Below are positions 9,023-18,372 of a stretch of 64,000 nucleotides of DNA, one piece after another. The first letter of the stretch is position 1; every line of letters begins with the position of its first letter. The stretch comes from Marinobacter similis (lineage in GTDB: Bacteria; Pseudomonadota; Gammaproteobacteria; Pseudomonadales; Oleiphilaceae). The notes beneath the pieces were generated by a model. The model saw nothing but the letters and a program-made list of their open reading frames with translations, was not told the DNA's origin and made no database searches. The position numbers were made by a program, and so were the translations under genes. Location of the stretch: NCBI RefSeq assembly GCF_000830985.1, contig NZ_CP007151.1, forward strand, positions 1,488,001 to 1,552,000, read 5' to 3'.

Positions 9023-10057
9023 TCAGACGCTGGCGGCCATTGCTGCTGGTGCTGGCTTTGCCTTGGGTTGCCGCGCCCAGTTGCGGTATCGGCTCGGACT
9101 GCTTCCGGTCCAGCGCTTGAAGGCGCGGGTAAAATTGGCAGCGTCAGCGTAGCCCAAGGCGTCGGCAATCTGGCTCAGGTTCATGCCGGTGGTGGTTAGC
9201 AAAGCCCGGGCCCGCTCCAGTCGTACCTCATCCACCAAATTCTGGAAACTGGCGGATTCCTCCTGCAAGCGGCGTTTCAGCGTTCGTTCGGACACGAACA
9301 GGGTGGCCGCCACTCGCGCCAGTTTCGGCGGGAATGGGTAGCTGGTTTCAATCACCCGCCGTACCCGGCAGGCAAAGCCGGCGTCTTCTGTCAGTTCCCT
9401 GAGCGCTTCTTCGCATTTAATCCGAGAGGATTCGGCTAGCTGGTCGTCGCAGAAGCGGATCGGCATATCGAGATGGCTGACCGGGATCAGCAACGCATCT
9501 TCCGTAGCCCCGTATTCCACCGGTACCGGCAGCGTCGGGCGGAAACGCTGGAAGAAGGAGGGCTCAGGCCCCCGCCGCAGGATCCGGAAGCCGGGTACGG
9601 TCGAGCCGGTCAGTTGCGCACCCATAAAAATACAGCCGAACAACATGGCGTCCATGATGAAACCCTGCAGCGGCCCCAAATCCTGATCACAGGTCACTGA
9701 ATAGCAGGCATTGCCATTGCTGAGCCGGGTGGTGACGTGCAGGTTCGGTGCCCGCAGTGTCAGGTAGCGGGTCATTAGCTCCAGTGCCTGCTCCAGGGTG
9801 CGGCTGCTCATGATTGCGGTGCCCAGAGCGCCGTGCAGGGGCATCTTCAGTTCCCGCGCCAGCATGATGCCGAGGCCAGGTTCGCCGCTTTCAATGATGG
9901 CCCGGGTGACAAATTCGCTGGCCTGGGCCTGGCTGACCCTGAGGTCGGGAGAATTCAGCCTGAGCGGATCGAGACCAACCCGCAGCAGCAGGGCTTTCTC
10001 ATCGATACCGATACTGTGCAGCAGGTCGGCCAGCAGGTGCAGGTAGATGGCTGGCAT
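9023..10057 (-). CDS. AraC-family transcriptional regulator (arabinose-binding-type N-domain)
   Basis: A 344-residue protein when started at the ATG at 10057; the open frame runs further upstream but that part is compositionally odd. The N-terminal about 190 residues resemble the PF12625 ligand domain of ArgR/OruR-type regulators. The C-terminal about 100 residues carry the two AraC helix-turn-helix motifs (FVSERTLKRRLQEE and MNLSQIADALGYADAANFTR followed by FKRWTGSSPSRYR). The alpha/beta hydrolase gene lies upstream on the same strand and may be a target. Inducer unknown. Confidence 0.88.
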   Translation of the reverse strand: MPAIYLHLLADLLHSIGIDEKALLLRVGLDPLRLNSPDLRVSQAQASEFVTRAIIESGEPGLGIMLARELKMPLHGALGTAIMSSRTLEQALELMTRYLTLRAPNLHVTTRLSNGNACYSVTCDQDLGPLQGFIMDAMLFGCIFMGAQLTGSTVPGFRILRRGPEPSFFQRFRPTLPVPVEYGATEDALLIPVSHLDMPIRFCDDQLAESSRIKCEEALRELTEDAGFACRVRRVIETSYPFPPKLARVAATLFVSERTLKRRLQEESASFQNLVDEVRLERARALLTTTGMNLSQIADALGYADAANFTRAFKRWTGSSPSRYRNWARQPKAKPAPAAMAASV

Positions 10058-10260
10058 GCCAGATCCTGTGCGGTGGAGGTGGACGCGCGCATGGAGGTTC
10101 CTCGTATTCAAGCTGTTGTTGTTATCAAAGGGTGCGGATTGCCAAGGATTATGACCTGTACTTGTGCCGCCCCCCATGACCCCACTGACAGATGGTGAGG
10201 CCAAACGGGCCAACTGACCCATTTGGACAGGTCCCTGTCTAACAACAGGGGAGCATGGAC

Positions 10261-11145
10261 TCAGTGGCCGTGACGGCTGATAAAGTCGCGCAGAACGCGG
10301 GCTGATCGGTTCGGGTTTTCCAGCATGGGCAGGTGGCCGACGCCGCGGAAAACGTGCACCTCGGCCTTGGGTGTTGCGCCGGCAAACCAGTCGACACAAC
10401 GAGTCGGGGTGATCCGGTCCCGGTCGCCCCACTGGACCTGTAGCGGCGGCGTCGAGGGGCCGAGGTAGCGCACCGGTGCCAGGCCATCGGCGGCCATGTC
10501 CCGGAAAATATGGCGTAGGGCCGGGGTTCGCTGGAGCAGGTCCGGCCCCAGCAGACCGGCCATGGCGAGTCCGGAGATGGTGGCTTTGCCGTCGCTGACG
10601 CTGTTGAACATGCGATACACCCCTTTCCAGTCCCGGGGGATTAACAGGTCATCAGCGTGGTTTTCCACCCGCGCCTGCGGTTCGCTGTCCGGGCGCTCCG
10701 GAATGCCGGCGCTGTTGAGCAGGGTCAGTGAACGTGGTGCGGACGGGAGCTGGTGGGCCAGTACGGCGGCAATGGCGCCGCCCATGGAACTGCCGATCAG
10801 GTGCAGGTTGTCGGTGGGTATGCCGGTGAGCCAGTCCCGGAGCGTCGGGCCTGGGCCTCGTAGCCGTAATTGGCGTCGACCTGGTAGTCGCTCTCACCTA
10901 GCCCGGGCAGATCCGGGACCAGTAAATGCCAGTGCCGCGGCAGGCGTGGCAACCAGAAGCCCCAGTTTTCCTTCATTGAGCGAAGCCGTGGATCAGCACC
11001 AGGGTCGGCCGGTCTGGCCCCGCACTGCCGCGCTCCAGGTAGACCATGCGGTGGGCATCCACCATGGTTATTCGGCGCTTGGCTGGTGCAGCAGGCGCTG
11101 ACCGGTTCTGGCAAGGGGCCACAGATTGGGTGTGGGCATTTTCAT
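10261..11145 (-). CDS. alpha/beta hydrolase, broken by three single-base deletions
   Basis: Reconstructed as about 296 residues from the ATG at 11145. Motifs in order: IHGFASMKENW (oxyanion region), LVPDLPGLGESD, the nucleophile elbow GSSMGG, the acid-containing strand QWGDRDRITP, and the catalytic His in GVGHLPMLENP. The breaks lie near 11070 (AA for AAA, which restores SAEITMVD), 10979 and 10852. The family includes esterases, lipases and C-C hydrolases acting on hydrophobic substrates; no substrate can be inferred. The AraC regulator follows about 200 bp downstream. Confidence 0.82.
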
Positions 11146-11294
11146 GGGCGTGATCACTCTGGCAACAGAAGCCCAGTGTAGCGGCCGTGGACCTCGGGGC
11201 CTTGGCCAGTGAGCCGGCTCCCGGTGGCGATGAGGTCATAACCCGAGTTTGGCCAGGTTTTTGGCGAGAGCCCGGCGCCGTCGTGTGGTCATCG

Positions 11295-13058
11295 TCAGAG
11301 TCGGATATCAGTGATCACCGGGTTGTGGTCGGAGGAGCGCCAGGGCAGAGCTGATTTGATGTCGAGCGGGCCGTCATAGGCTAGGGCCCGGGGCTCGTCG
11401 GCGTTGAGTAGCCAGGTGGCGGCGGTCAGGATTCGGGGTTGCAAGGGGCCGGACGCCAGCGTGTAGTCAAGCGAGCCGCGGGCGCCCTTGTAGCGGTAAG
11501 TGTAGTGCGGGCAGGTGCTGGCATCGCAGGGCTGGAGCTGGTGCACCATGCTGGCAAAGCCGGCGCTGCGGAATACCTCAAGCGGTGTTTCCCGGGCGTA
11601 CGCGTTGAGATCACCGGTAATTAGAGTGCCCGCCAGGTGGTCCGGCGTGGGCAATTCCGAGAGCCATTGCACGATCGCCTGGGCGGCCCGAACCCGGCGA
11701 TCGTTGTAGCAGCCCTGGCCATCCCGTTGGTCCTGGTCGGCTCCGGTGGCGCCGCGGCAGGATTTCGATTTCAGGTGCAGGGCGATGATTCGAACCCCGG
11801 CGTCGCCAGCTTTGGCGCGGAACACCTGAGTTACCGGTGGCCGACCCCGGTGCCGGAACAGTCCAGTATTCAGGCGCTCGGCCCGACCACTGGTTTGCAC
11901 CCGATCGGAGCGGTACAGCAGTGCCGTGCGGATCTCATCCTGGCCGTCGACGCCGGGGGTGGTCACAACGCGCCAGCTTGGCCCCAGGGCCTCGGCAAGT
12001 TCGGCCACCGAGCTGGTGGCGCCATAGCCGTCGTTTTCCAGTTCGGTGAGCGCGAGGATGTCCGGATCCGGCGCCCGCAAGGCGGCCAGAAGGCGTTGGT
12101 GCTGGTGTTCGTAGGCGGTTTGTGAGCGCGCGCCACGACTGGTGGGAAATCCCTGGCCCTCGCCATTGCCGTTGAAGTAATTGGCCAAATTCAGGGTGAC
12201 GAGGCGCAGGTGTGGCTGTTCAGGGCGTGCTGGCGGCGGCTGCCTGGGGTTGGCCGGCAGCAGCTCCGGCGTTGGCTGGGGCTGCAGTCGCCAGTCGCCG
12301 AAGCGGAAATCCAGAACGCCGACGAGCTGACTGAAACGGTCACCGGCACGCACGGTGTTGTCGCCTGTCAGCCCTCCCGGCGGCCAGGGTACTGGCCGAG
12401 GCTGCTGTTGCCGGTGGCCGTCATCCAGCACCACCCGCTGCAGGCGTTGGCGCTCGGTGACTTGCTGGGCCGCCGGTCCGGGCTCCAGGTACTCGGTGGC
12501 GTTGACTTGATCGGTCCGGGCCAGGGTAAGTTCGCCGTAGCGGGCAAGGTTGTGGCTGTCGATCACTGTTAGCGGCTGTTCGAAGCGCACCCGCATGTTT
12601 TCCAGGGTTTCTGGGTGCTGTGGCCAGGGCAGGTTCAGGGCAACAGGGGCCGGTATGGGCTCGCGCCCACAACGAGTGATAGCCTTGATGCCAACCAGTT
12701 CGGTGAGCCCGTGAAATTCCTTCACAGTACCGGTAATGCGCAGGCGATCGCCGATGGCACCGGTGCTGCGGCGGGTGTACACGAACAGGGCTTCGGAGGT
12801 GCGCGGATCGGAGTCGGTCTGGTGGTCGGCCTGCTGCAGGTAGAAACCCCGAAAACCGCCCTTTTGACGGCTGTCCTGGCTCATGACGGCTTCGACGGTA
12901 ACGGTCTGACCGGCCATGGGCGAGTGGTCACCAGTACCCTGAATGCGGGCAATGGGGGTGGCGGGATCACCGCAGGATGCCGCTGCCGCGCCTGCCGGGG
13001 GCAGGAGCAACAGCGCCAGGGCGGTGGTACGAAGGAGAAGGCGGGCGGTGGTGGTCAC
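11295..13058 (-). CDS. secreted endonuclease, ExeM/NucH family
   Basis: An intact 587-residue protein. A signal peptide (LALLLLPPAGAAAA, residues 14-27) is followed by an OB-fold-like region (TVEAVMSQD, GDRLRITGTVKEFHG) and a C-terminal endonuclease/exonuclease/phosphatase domain: TLNLANYFNG, LALTELENDGYG, ITGDLNAYARETP and the closing SSDHNPV. Such enzymes degrade extracellular DNA, for example in biofilm remodelling or nutrient use. No lamin-tail or sorting domain is visible. Its start lies 9 bp after the WYL regulator's stop, so the two are very probably cotranscribed. Confidence 0.9.
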   Translation of the reverse strand: MTTTARLLLRTTALALLLLPPAGAAAASCGDPATPIARIQGTGDHSPMAGQTVTVEAVMSQDSRQKGGFRGFYLQQADHQTDSDPRTSEALFVYTRRSTGAIGDRLRITGTVKEFHGLTELVGIKAITRCGREPIPAPVALNLPWPQHPETLENMRVRFEQPLTVIDSHNLARYGELTLARTDQVNATEYLEPGPAAQQVTERQRLQRVVLDDGHRQQQPRPVPWPPGGLTGDNTVRAGDRFSQLVGVLDFRFGDWRLQPQPTPELLPANPRQPPPARPEQPHLRLVTLNLANYFNGNGEGQGFPTSRGARSQTAYEHQHQRLLAALRAPDPDILALTELENDGYGATSSVAELAEALGPSWRVVTTPGVDGQDEIRTALLYRSDRVQTSGRAERLNTGLFRHRGRPPVTQVFRAKAGDAGVRIIALHLKSKSCRGATGADQDQRDGQGCYNDRRVRAAQAIVQWLSELPTPDHLAGTLITGDLNAYARETPLEVFRSAGFASMVHQLQPCDASTCPHYTYRYKGARGSLDYTLASGPLQPRILTAATWLLNADEPRALAYDGPLDIKSALPWRSSDHNPVITDIRL

Positions 13059-13067
13059 GCCGTCAGT

Positions 13068-13970
13068 CTAGCAGACGCCGGCTACCGCTTTCAGTGCCCG
13101 CTCCCGCTTGCTGCCAAAGCCTAGCTGGTCCGGGTTGGCCAGTTCCAGCTGTTGCACCAGAGGGTCCGGATGCTGGTTGTCGAGGGTGATACCCAGGCGC
13201 GACAACACGTAAGGCGCCAGGGCCGCGCGGGTTTCAACCTCAAGCCGGCCCCGCTCCATGCCGTAGTCCCGGGCAATGATGCGTTGCTGGGCTTCGGTCA
13301 GGCGCAGATCCGGGGTCAGCACCATGGTGACTTCGCGGTTCCAGTCGTTGTCTTGCTGGCGGCCGCGTTTGGCGCGCTGGCGCAGTGCCTCGGGCGGCCG
13401 ATGGAAACGACTCAGGGCGAAGTCCCGGAACTCCCGGTTGGATTCGCACCAGGCCCGCAGGTGCCAGCTGTTGCCCGTGCACACCAGGGTGTGGGGCTCG
13501 AGGATGCTCTCGACCGCTTCCGGGCGACTCAGGGACACGTAGCTGGCTCGCAGCTGCCGGCCGTGACGTGTTGCCAGCACTACTGCGCGCATGGTTTCCG
13601 GGGAGATGACCCGGTTTGGACCCTGCACGATGGTGCTCTCGGGCAAGTCGATATCCAGCGATTCGAAGGTGGTGCTCAGGTTCTGCTGGCGGGCCAGCAG
13701 ATCCCAGTACTCTGCCACCAGCCCGCGGGTCACCACCGGCTGGAAGTTGGGAGCCGGGACATAGCCCTTCAGGTGCCGGTCATAGACCAGATTGCCCGGG
13801 GCAAGTTCGCGCAGATAGGTGTTGATGTCCTTCGATGCCTGTTGACGACCAATGCCAAAACTGTGACAGATGTGGTTGGTGGTCAGGCGACCTTCCCACA
13901 AGGCAATGGTTTCGATCAATCGGTAGCGAAGCAGCAAATCCCAGCGAATGGGCCAGTCCGTTTTTTTCAT
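13068..13970 (-). CDS. WYL-domain transcriptional regulator, CapW/BrxR-like
   Basis: A 300-residue protein in three parts: an N-terminal winged helix (LTTNHICHSFGIGRQQASKD, about 29-48), a WYL domain (about 120-195) with SWHLRAWC in place of the name-giving triplet, and a C-terminal WCX domain (about 210-295). This order and the W-H-x-R-A signature match CapW/BrxR-type regulators, which repress defence operons in other bacteria. Here the partner gene is the secreted nuclease immediately downstream (9 bp). The ligand is unknown, likely a nucleic acid or nucleotide by analogy with the family. Confidence 0.85.
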   Translation of the reverse strand: MKKTDWPIRWDLLLRYRLIETIALWEGRLTTNHICHSFGIGRQQASKDINTYLRELAPGNLVYDRHLKGYVPAPNFQPVVTRGLVAEYWDLLARQQNLSTTFESLDIDLPESTIVQGPNRVISPETMRAVVLATRHGRQLRASYVSLSRPEAVESILEPHTLVCTGNSWHLRAWCESNREFRDFALSRFHRPPEALRQRAKRGRQQDNDWNREVTMVLTPDLRLTEAQQRIIARDYGMERGRLEVETRAALAPYVLSRLGITLDNQHPDPLVQQLELANPDQLGFGSKRERALKAVAGVC

Positions 13971-14244
13971 AACGACGCGCTCACGAGTCTAATAAATAGC
14001 TGAAATTCATGTTACCTGCTCTGGTACGTGCAGTCTGTTACGACCCATTAATGTAAAACGCTGTAAAACCGCGCGCTGGCGGAGTTGTAGAGGAGTCGAC
14101 TACGCTTGCAGAGTGTTTCGGCAAGTGCTTAGTGGTGATGAATATTCCGTACTGATTTAATGCGCGTCCGGCCGATTCCGGATCTTGATGTTGTCGGTTT
14201 TTTGTTATCACCTACCGTATCTGCAATACCCGGAGTCTGTTGTC

Positions 14245-15615
14245 ATGACCCAGATGGTCGTTTCCCTGTCTGCTCTGATTATGAGCATCGTGCTGCTGGT
14301 CAGTGGCAACGCATTCCTTATGACCCTGCTGGGTATCCGGTTGAGTATAGAGGCCGTGTCGCCGGACATCATCGGTTGGATTCTGGTGTGCTATTCCATT
14401 GGTTTTGTGCTCGGCACCCTGTACGTGCACAAGATCATCGGCCGGGTTGGCCACATTCGGGCCTTTGCGGTGTTTGCCGCAGCGTCCGCCGTGGCGGCGC
14501 TGCTCTACCCCATGGCCGTATCCGAGCCGTTCTGGGCGGTACTCCGGGTGATCTCCGGATTTAGTATTGCCGGTGTCCTGGTGGTTATCGAAAGCTGGTT
14601 TTCCAGCCGCGCCACCAATACCAACCGGGGCGCGCTGTTTGCGGTCTATCAAATCGTCTTCTATTCCTCGGCCGCAGGCGGTCAGCTGATCGTCAATGTT
14701 GGCGATCCGGCCAACTTCATGCCCTTTTCACTGGCGGCGATCCTGCTCACCCTGGCCCTGCTTCCGTTGTCGCTGACCCGGATGGAGGCGCCGGCCATTC
14801 ATCAGGTGGATCGGATCTCCATCTTTACGCTTGCCCGTGAATCGTTTACCGGGGTTGCAGGCGCGCTGACCTGTGGCGTGATGATTGGCGGTTTTTATGC
14901 CCTGGGTCCGGTGTACGCCACCTTGGTGGGACTGGATGTCGCCAAAACCTCCACCTTCATGGCCAGCGCTATCGTTGCCGCCATGATTCTGGCGTGGCCT
15001 CTGGGACGCCTGTGTGATCATTTTGACCGGCGCCGGGTGATGTTCTGGGTAGCCATAATGGCGGCCAGCTCCGCCGTGGCCGTGGCGGTTCTCGGGGCGG
15101 ATAACATCTGGCAACTGACCCTTTTCGTCGGCCTGTTCACTGGCCTGTCGGCCACCCTGTATCCGGTCGCTGTGGCCATCACCAATGACCGGATGGAAAG
15201 CAGCCGGATTGTTGGCGCCAGTGCCACCCTGCTGCTCAGTTATGGCGTGGGCAGTGTGATTGGTCCGGTGGTCATGGCCGAACTGATCAACGTGCTGGGC
15301 CCGTCGGGCCTGTTCTTCGGCAACGCCGGCTTCCTGCTGGTCTTGGCGGTGATTACCAGCTATCGCATAAGCCACACCGACGATGTCGCGGTACAGGACC
15401 AGGAGCATTATGTCCCGGCCATGCCAGAGACCTCATCGGTGTTGACGGAAATCGACCCCCGTAACGAAGAATTCCACGAATCGCCCGAAATGGAGGATAT
15501 CCAGCGGGCGGCCCAGAACCCGGCGCTGATCCGTCTCTCGGTTTTCTACGACATTGTTTTTGTATTCACATCTGTATTTATAGCAATGGTTAGCATACTA
15601 TTGTTACCTTTCTGA
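14245..15615 (+). CDS. MFS transporter, YcaD-like
   Basis: About 456 residues with twelve predicted membrane helices. The ATG at 14245 has a GGAG site upstream; a start at 14185 would add a non-membrane segment. GTLYVHKIIGRVGHIRAF between helices 2 and 3 and PLGRLCDHFDRRRVMFW between helices 8 and 9 are the two MFS motif-A loops. An unusual acidic cytoplasmic stretch (about residues 395-430) precedes the last hydrophobic segment. Substrate unknown. The 274 bp upstream, to the divergent WYL gene, contain no gene; two GTAAAAC copies ten bases apart near 14052 are the only regularity I see. Confidence 0.82.
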   Translation: MTQMVVSLSALIMSIVLLVSGNAFLMTLLGIRLSIEAVSPDIIGWILVCYSIGFVLGTLYVHKIIGRVGHIRAFAVFAAASAVAALLYPMAVSEPFWAVLRVISGFSIAGVLVVIESWFSSRATNTNRGALFAVYQIVFYSSAAGGQLIVNVGDPANFMPFSLAAILLTLALLPLSLTRMEAPAIHQVDRISIFTLARESFTGVAGALTCGVMIGGFYALGPVYATLVGLDVAKTSTFMASAIVAAMILAWPLGRLCDHFDRRRVMFWVAIMAASSAVAVAVLGADNIWQLTLFVGLFTGLSATLYPVAVAITNDRMESSRIVGASATLLLSYGVGSVIGPVVMAELINVLGPSGLFFGNAGFLLVLAVITSYRISHTDDVAVQDQEHYVPAMPETSSVLTEIDPRNEEFHESPEMEDIQRAAQNPALIRLSVFYDIVFVFTSVFIAMVSILLLPF

Positions 15616-15702
15616 TAATGTAAGTTTAAGATCATTTCGAGGTCGGCGTGTCAGTCCAGTTGGATGGCACGCCAACCCGCCTATTTGAACGGAGTTTGAG
15701 GC

Positions 15703-16127
15703 ATGAGAGATCAGTTTCCCTTTGCCGTGGCCCGGGTTACCCGTCGCTGGAGAAAAATGCTCGACGAGCGCCTGAAGGATCTGGGCGTAACCCAGGCCCG
15801 TTGGAGCACCATGGTGTATCTGGACAAAGGCGGTGAAGGTCTGACTCAGCGGGAGCTGGCCAGCCTGATGGCCATTGAGAACCCGACGCTGGTGCGGCTG
15901 CTGGACAGCTGGAAGAGCAGGGTCTGATCGAACGTCGGCCCTGTCCCAATGACCGTCGTGCGCGTCGGTTGCACCTGACTCCGGCTGGCCGGGAGTTCAT
16001 GGACGATCTGACTGTGCGGGCCGAGAAACTGCGGGAGCAGATGCTGGAAGGCATCAGCGACGACGACATCGAAACCACGGTCCGGGTATTCAACAAGATC
16101 CTGGAAAACGCCGAAAAGCAGAAGTAA
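15703..16127 (+). CDS. MarR-family transcriptional regulator, broken by one single-base deletion
   Basis: Reconstructed as about 141 residues. The winged helix covers GEGLTQRELASLMAIENPTL (about 45-65), and the beta wing carries RRPCPNDRRARRLHLTPAG. One C is missing near 15905 (GACAGC for GACCAGC), which otherwise ends the protein at residue 74. Its stop is 3 bp before the efflux gene, a standard MarR-regulated drug or solvent efflux operon. By family it probably represses this operon until an aromatic or antimicrobial ligand binds. Confidence 0.9.
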
Positions 16128-16130
16128 GCC

Positions 16131-17522
16131 TTGAGCGACAACACGGTCGAGGGTCTCCGGGCCCGCTACGGGGAACGCTGGCGCTGGCTGGCGGTGGCAA
16201 CGGTGATGCTCGGCACCATGGCGACGGTGCTCAGTGCCACGGTGGTCAACGTGGCCCTGCACGACATCATGTTGGAGTTCGGCATTCGCCAGGGCCGGGT
16301 GCATTGGCTGGCGACCGGGTTTATTGCCGCCATGACCACCACCATGCTGGCCTCGTCCTGGCTGCTGGACCATTTCGGTGTCCGCAAGACCCTTGCCGGC
16401 GCCATGTTCATGTTCACCCTGATCTCCATTGCCGGCGGCTTTGCCGCCACGCCGGAACAGCTCATTGCCGCCCGTGTTGGTCAGGGCGCAATGGCCGGGC
16501 TGATGCAGCCCATGGGCATGTACCTGGTGTTCCGCATTTTCCCCCGGGAGAAGCGAGGCCAGGCCATGGGCATCTATGGCATGGGGGTGATCCTGGCGCC
16601 CGCCCTGGGGCCGGTGCTGGGTGGCTTTCTGGTTGATCAGCTGAGCTGGCGTTACGTCATGTTTGCGCCGGCGCCGGTCACCATCATCGGTGTGGCCATG
16701 GCCTGGCGGTTCCTGCCCTTGCCACCCTCCCGCCCGGCGCCGTACCGTTTTGACTTGCTGGGGCTGATCTTGTTGGGCGCCACCCTGGCGCTGTCGCTCG
16801 ATACCCTGAACCGGTTGCAGAGTCTGGCTGGCCAGGAACTGCGCGTGGCCATCGGCGGTGTAGTGTCGGCTTTGGCCCTGGTGTTGTTCCTGGTGCGGGA
16901 GCGCCGAGCCCGTCATCCTCTGGTTAATATCGCCTTGTTGCGCAAGCCGGTGTTCCTGTGCGCCAATCTTGGTGCGTTGGCGCTTGGTTTGGCACTGTTC
17001 GGGTCAACTTACCTGATACCGCTGTTTGTCCAGACCGCGCTGAGTTACACCGCCACCGAGGCCGGCTTGTTGATGTTGCCGGCCGGTGTAGTTCTGGGTA
17101 TGACCTTTCCCCTGGCCGGGCGTTTGGCCGACCGGCAAAGTGCGAGCAAACTGGTGGTTTTCGGCATCGCGCTGTTTGCCGCCTCGGCGGTGTTGTTTGC
17201 GGTATCGGACCTGACGCTGGCGTTCGGCTGGCTGGCACTCTGGACTGTGATCGGTCGTATTGGTATTGGTTTCATGCTGCCGGCTCTTTCGACCGGTGCT
17301 TTGAATCCGCTGGCTCCGGAAGAACTGGGTGCTGGCTCCAGCACCATCAATTTCGCCCGCCAGTTGGGGGGTGCCTTTGGCGTCAATATGGTGGCATTGA
17401 CCATCGAGTTTGGTGAACACCGCAATGGCATGCCCACCATCGAAGCGTTTCACACCGCCTGGTGGTTGGTGGCAGTGTTTGTCGCGCTGGCGGTAATCCC
17501 GGTCTGGAAAATGCGGGCCTAG
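16131..17522 (+). CDS. DHA2-type (EmrB/QacA) multidrug efflux MFS transporter
   Basis: A 463-residue, 14-helix transporter starting at a TTG three bases after the MarR stop. WLATGFIAAMTTTML and LLDHFGVRKTLAGAM match the DHA2 helix 1-3 region; GMGVILAPALGPVLGGFLVD is the helix-5 antiporter motif C. No membrane-fusion (EmrA) or TolC partner is nearby. Export of hydrophobic drugs or solvents is likely from the family and from coupling to MarR. Confidence 0.87.
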   Translation: MSDNTVEGLRARYGERWRWLAVATVMLGTMATVLSATVVNVALHDIMLEFGIRQGRVHWLATGFIAAMTTTMLASSWLLDHFGVRKTLAGAMFMFTLISIAGGFAATPEQLIAARVGQGAMAGLMQPMGMYLVFRIFPREKRGQAMGIYGMGVILAPALGPVLGGFLVDQLSWRYVMFAPAPVTIIGVAMAWRFLPLPPSRPAPYRFDLLGLILLGATLALSLDTLNRLQSLAGQELRVAIGGVVSALALVLFLVRERRARHPLVNIALLRKPVFLCANLGALALGLALFGSTYLIPLFVQTALSYTATEAGLLMLPAGVVLGMTFPLAGRLADRQSASKLVVFGIALFAASAVLFAVSDLTLAFGWLALWTVIGRIGIGFMLPALSTGALNPLAPEELGAGSSTINFARQLGGAFGVNMVALTIEFGEHRNGMPTIEAFHTAWWLVAVFVALAVIPVWKMRA

Positions 17523-17556
17523 TTGCCTCTCGAGTTTCAAAAGCTTAAACTTTGCG

Positions 17557-17690
17557 CTCCTTCAGGGGAGTAGCCTCCGAGCCATGCAGTATCTGCTGGC
17601 CGGACGGTAGTCAACACACTTGGAGCTCAATCTCCATGGCTATCGTGTTTCACAGGATAACTGTGGAATTGGCAAGACCTGAGGCAGGGC
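17557..17690 (+). ncRNA. yybP-ykoY manganese riboswitch
   Basis: The leader contains the conserved core AGGGGAGTAGCC (17564-17575) and GGCAAGACCTGAGG (17671-17684), the two strands that build the Mn2+ site in this class. CCTTCAGG and CCTGAGG form the closing stem. Downstream, GGGCGGA and TCCGCCC (about 17700-17738) pair next to the ribosome site CTGGAG, which suggests control of translation. The gene behind it is a UPF0016/GDT1 cation exporter, a usual target of this riboswitch. Confidence 0.92.
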
Positions 17691-17749
17691 ATCTCCGTTG
17701 GGCGGAAGGTGCGCTGTCTCATGTCTGGTAATCCGCCCTGGAGCTCTTT

Positions 17750-18319
17750 ATGGAAGCCTTTCTGGCCTCAACGGCCGCTGTCGCGATTGCTGAAATTGGC
17801 GACAAGACCCAACTGTTGTCCCTGTTCCTCGTGGTGCGCTACGGCCAGCGCCTGCCGATTATCCTTGGCATCTTCATTTCGACCTTGCTCAATCATGCCT
17901 TGTCGGCCTGGCTCGGCGCCTGGATAGCCAATTTCCTGCCGGAGGCTTGGCTGCCGTGGATTCTGGCCGTGAGTTTTGTCGCCATCGCCGCCTGGCTGCT
18001 GATCCCTGACAAAGACGACTCCGAAGATTCCCGCTTCCTGGGCATGGGCGCCTTCATGGCGACCACGGTGATGTTTTTCCTGGCTGAAATTGGCGACAAG
18101 ACCCAGGTGGCCACCGTGGTGCTGGCTGCACGCTTCACCGAAACGGTATGGGTAGTTCTTGGTACTACCGTGGGGATGTTGATTGCCAATATACCGGTTA
18201 TCATGGCAGGGCGATGGCTGATGGATCGACTTCCCCTGGCCACCGCAAGAATTTGTGCCAGCGTCCTGTTTTTGGTGCTGGCGATTGTGACCATCGCCGC
18301 CACCTTCATGAACTCCTGA
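17750..18319 (+). CDS. UPF0016/GDT1 (TMEM165) family Mn2+ exporter
   Basis: A 189-residue protein with six predicted helices in two repeats, each with the family motif E-x-G-D-K-T: AEIGDKTQLLSLFL at residues 14-27 and AEIGDKTQVATVVL at about 107-120. The acidic residues of both motifs form the cation path. Family members export Mn2+ or exchange Ca2+/Mn2+ for protons. Control by the yybP-ykoY riboswitch directly upstream supports manganese as the relevant ion. Confidence 0.92.
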   Translation: MEAFLASTAAVAIAEIGDKTQLLSLFLVVRYGQRLPIILGIFISTLLNHALSAWLGAWIANFLPEAWLPWILAVSFVAIAAWLLIPDKDDSEDSRFLGMGAFMATTVMFFLAEIGDKTQVATVVLAARFTETVWVVLGTTVGMLIANIPVIMAGRWLMDRLPLATARICASVLFLVLAIVTIAATFMNS

Positions 18320-18372
18320 TGCTGGCGGCTGTCACTGTATCCGTGTCGACAAGACGGTTGGAAAGACTCTCT

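Noticed and set aside
13068..13970. Phage-defence island next to the WYL regulator
   Set aside because: No CBASS, BREX, restriction or other defence gene is found in the flanking sequence.
15846..16916. 356-codon minus-strand frame opposite the MarR and efflux genes
   Set aside because: His/Gln/Gly-rich shadow of transporter helices; no family resemblance and the plus-strand genes are certain.
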